From Betaproteobacteria bacterium (GTDB lineage Bacteria; Pseudomonadota; Gammaproteobacteria; Burkholderiales; SG8-39): a stretch of DNA of 33,045 nt. Numbering within the stretch: position 1 is the stretch's first letter; each line of letters begins with the position of its first letter. Under the pieces are notes generated by a model, which searched no databases, was not told the origin of the DNA, and worked only from the letters and a program-made list of their open reading frames with translations. Of this stretch, positions 32,726 through 33,045 are shown in pieces. The position numbers were made by a program, and so were the translations under genes. The stretch is taken from positions 1 to 33,045 of the forward strand of contig JAJDOG010000094.1 of the NCBI GenBank assembly GCA_022340285.1, written 5' to 3'.

Positions 32726-33045
32726 ATGACTTCCGCTTCCTATCGCGTGGTGGCCGAGGCCGCCGCGCAGCGCTACGCGCCAGCGGGGCAGTTCGCAAAG
32801 CGGTACGCGCTCGGCAAGCTGCGCCACGATCCCGTGTTCGCTGCGATCCTTGCGCAAGGCCTGATCCCCGACCGCGCCAGGCTGGTCGACCTCGGCTGCG
32901 GACAGGGCCTATTGCTTGCGCTGCTGGCGGCGGCAACGGACGCGTTCGGGCAGGGAGTGTGGCCCGCAGGCTGGCCGCCGCCGGCTCGTCCGGCATCGAT
33001 GGTGGGATTCGACTTCAGTCGACGTGCGATCAGGATCGCGCACCG
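32726..33045 (+). CDS. class I SAM-dependent methyltransferase (5' part only)
   Basis: The frame opens at the ATG at 32726 (MTSASYRVVAEAAAQRYAPA) and runs to the window end without a stop, so only about 106 N-terminal residues are seen. Motif I LVDLGCGQGLLLALLAAATD is clear, followed after an insertion rich in Gly, Pro and Trp by 'MVGFDFSRRAIRIAH', the acidic-loop strand. It starts 44 bases after the deacetylase stop on the same strand, suggesting co-transcription and that the cluster goes on to the right. Methyltransferases of this kind occur in aryl polyene clusters, but the substrate cannot be told from this fragment. Confidence 0.85.
   Translation, partial: MTSASYRVVAEAAAQRYAPAGQFAKRYALGKLRHDPVFAAILAQGLIPDRARLVDLGCGQGLLLALLAAATDAFGQGVWPAGWPPPARPASMVGFDFSRRAIRIAH

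Larger units (their letters stand above)
19642..33045. other. aryl-polyene/xanthomonadin-type biosynthetic gene cluster (right end open)
   Basis: From 31732 down to 19642, thirteen minus-strand genes form a near-continuous series: methyltransferase, GT2, halogenase-like flavoenzyme, ACP, COG4648 membrane protein, AMP ligase, two hotdog dehydratases, acyltransferase, LolA-like carrier, MMPL exporter, ketosynthase and chain-length factor. A deacetylase and a methyltransferase run rightward beyond the edge. The combination of ACP, COG4648 protein, AMP ligase, hotdog dehydratase, acyltransferase, LolA and MMPL in this order is characteristic of APE clusters. Ketoreductase, second ACP, thioesterase and starter-acid genes are not visible. 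Confidence 0.85.

Noticed and set aside
1-33045. tRNA, rRNA, CRISPR arrays, insertion sequences, phage or toxin-antitoxin genes
   Set aside because: No direct-repeat arrays, transposase or integrase motifs, or tRNA-like cloverleaf sequences were recognised by eye; a covariance or repeat search was not possible.

Overview
The window is a GC-rich (roughly two thirds G+C), densely coded bacterial chromosome segment. It contains a Fe-type SodB, an EttA ABC-F protein, class A flavin monooxygenases, CaiB-type CoA transferase genes and an aryl-polyene-type pigment cluster. This gene content and the GC-rich codon use fit a proteobacterium, most likely a betaproteobacterium; that is inference, since no rRNA or tRNA gene is visible. 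No IS element, phage gene, CRISPR array or tRNA was recognised, and no non-coding stretch exceeds about 250 bases.

Region 1 (1-2692): the 3' end of an NAD(P)-dependent reductase. It converges on a signalling pair, a tail-anchored Hanks-type Ser/Thr kinase whose start overlaps the stop of a membrane protein made of a degenerate nucleotide-cyclase-like domain and a PEGA domain.

Region 2 (2834-19105): accessory catabolism. A CoA transferase and an enoyl-CoA-hydratase-fold protein that lacks both catalytic glutamates diverge from a GntR/FCD regulator. The regulator is followed by a periplasmic-binding-protein-fold gene without a signal peptide, an SDR dehydrogenase, an acyl-CoA-dehydrogenase-fold monooxygenase, an alpha/beta hydrolase, a second NMT1-like binding-protein-fold gene without a signal peptide, and two class A FAD monooxygenases. 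One of these monooxygenases is translationally coupled to a duplicated EthD-like protein. Together these look like pieces of pathways for degrading aromatic or alicyclic compounds. Housekeeping genes (EamA transporter, ettA, sodB, a coiled-coil protein) sit among them. A strong hairpin with six Us lies in the sodB leader.

Region 3 (19272-33045): a lipoprotein gene, then a large leftward biosynthetic cluster. In transcription order it encodes a methyltransferase, a family 2 glycosyltransferase, a flavin-dependent halogenase-like enzyme with all signature motifs, an acyl carrier protein, a COG4648-type membrane protein, an AMP-dependent acyl/aryl-ACP ligase, a FabZ-like dehydratase, a LpxL-type acyltransferase, a LolA-like carrier, an MMPL/RND exporter, a ketosynthase, a ketosynthase-like chain-length factor lacking the catalytic Cys, and a second dehydratase. 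Most of these genes overlap or nearly touch. A polysaccharide deacetylase and a truncated methyltransferase run rightward off the end.

The cluster matches the aryl polyene (APE)/xanthomonadin type: an aromatic acid is activated onto the ACP, extended iteratively by KS/CLF, dehydrated twice over, then transferred to a lipid and exported. Differences from the usual layout are the halogenase-like gene, separate rather than fused glycosyltransferase and acyltransferase genes, one ACP, and no visible ketoreductase, second active ketosynthase, thioesterase or aromatic starter enzyme. The best candidates for something new are this halogenase-bearing APE variant, the two apparently cytosolic binding-protein-fold genes in a catabolic neighbourhood, and the terminator-like element in the sodB leader.
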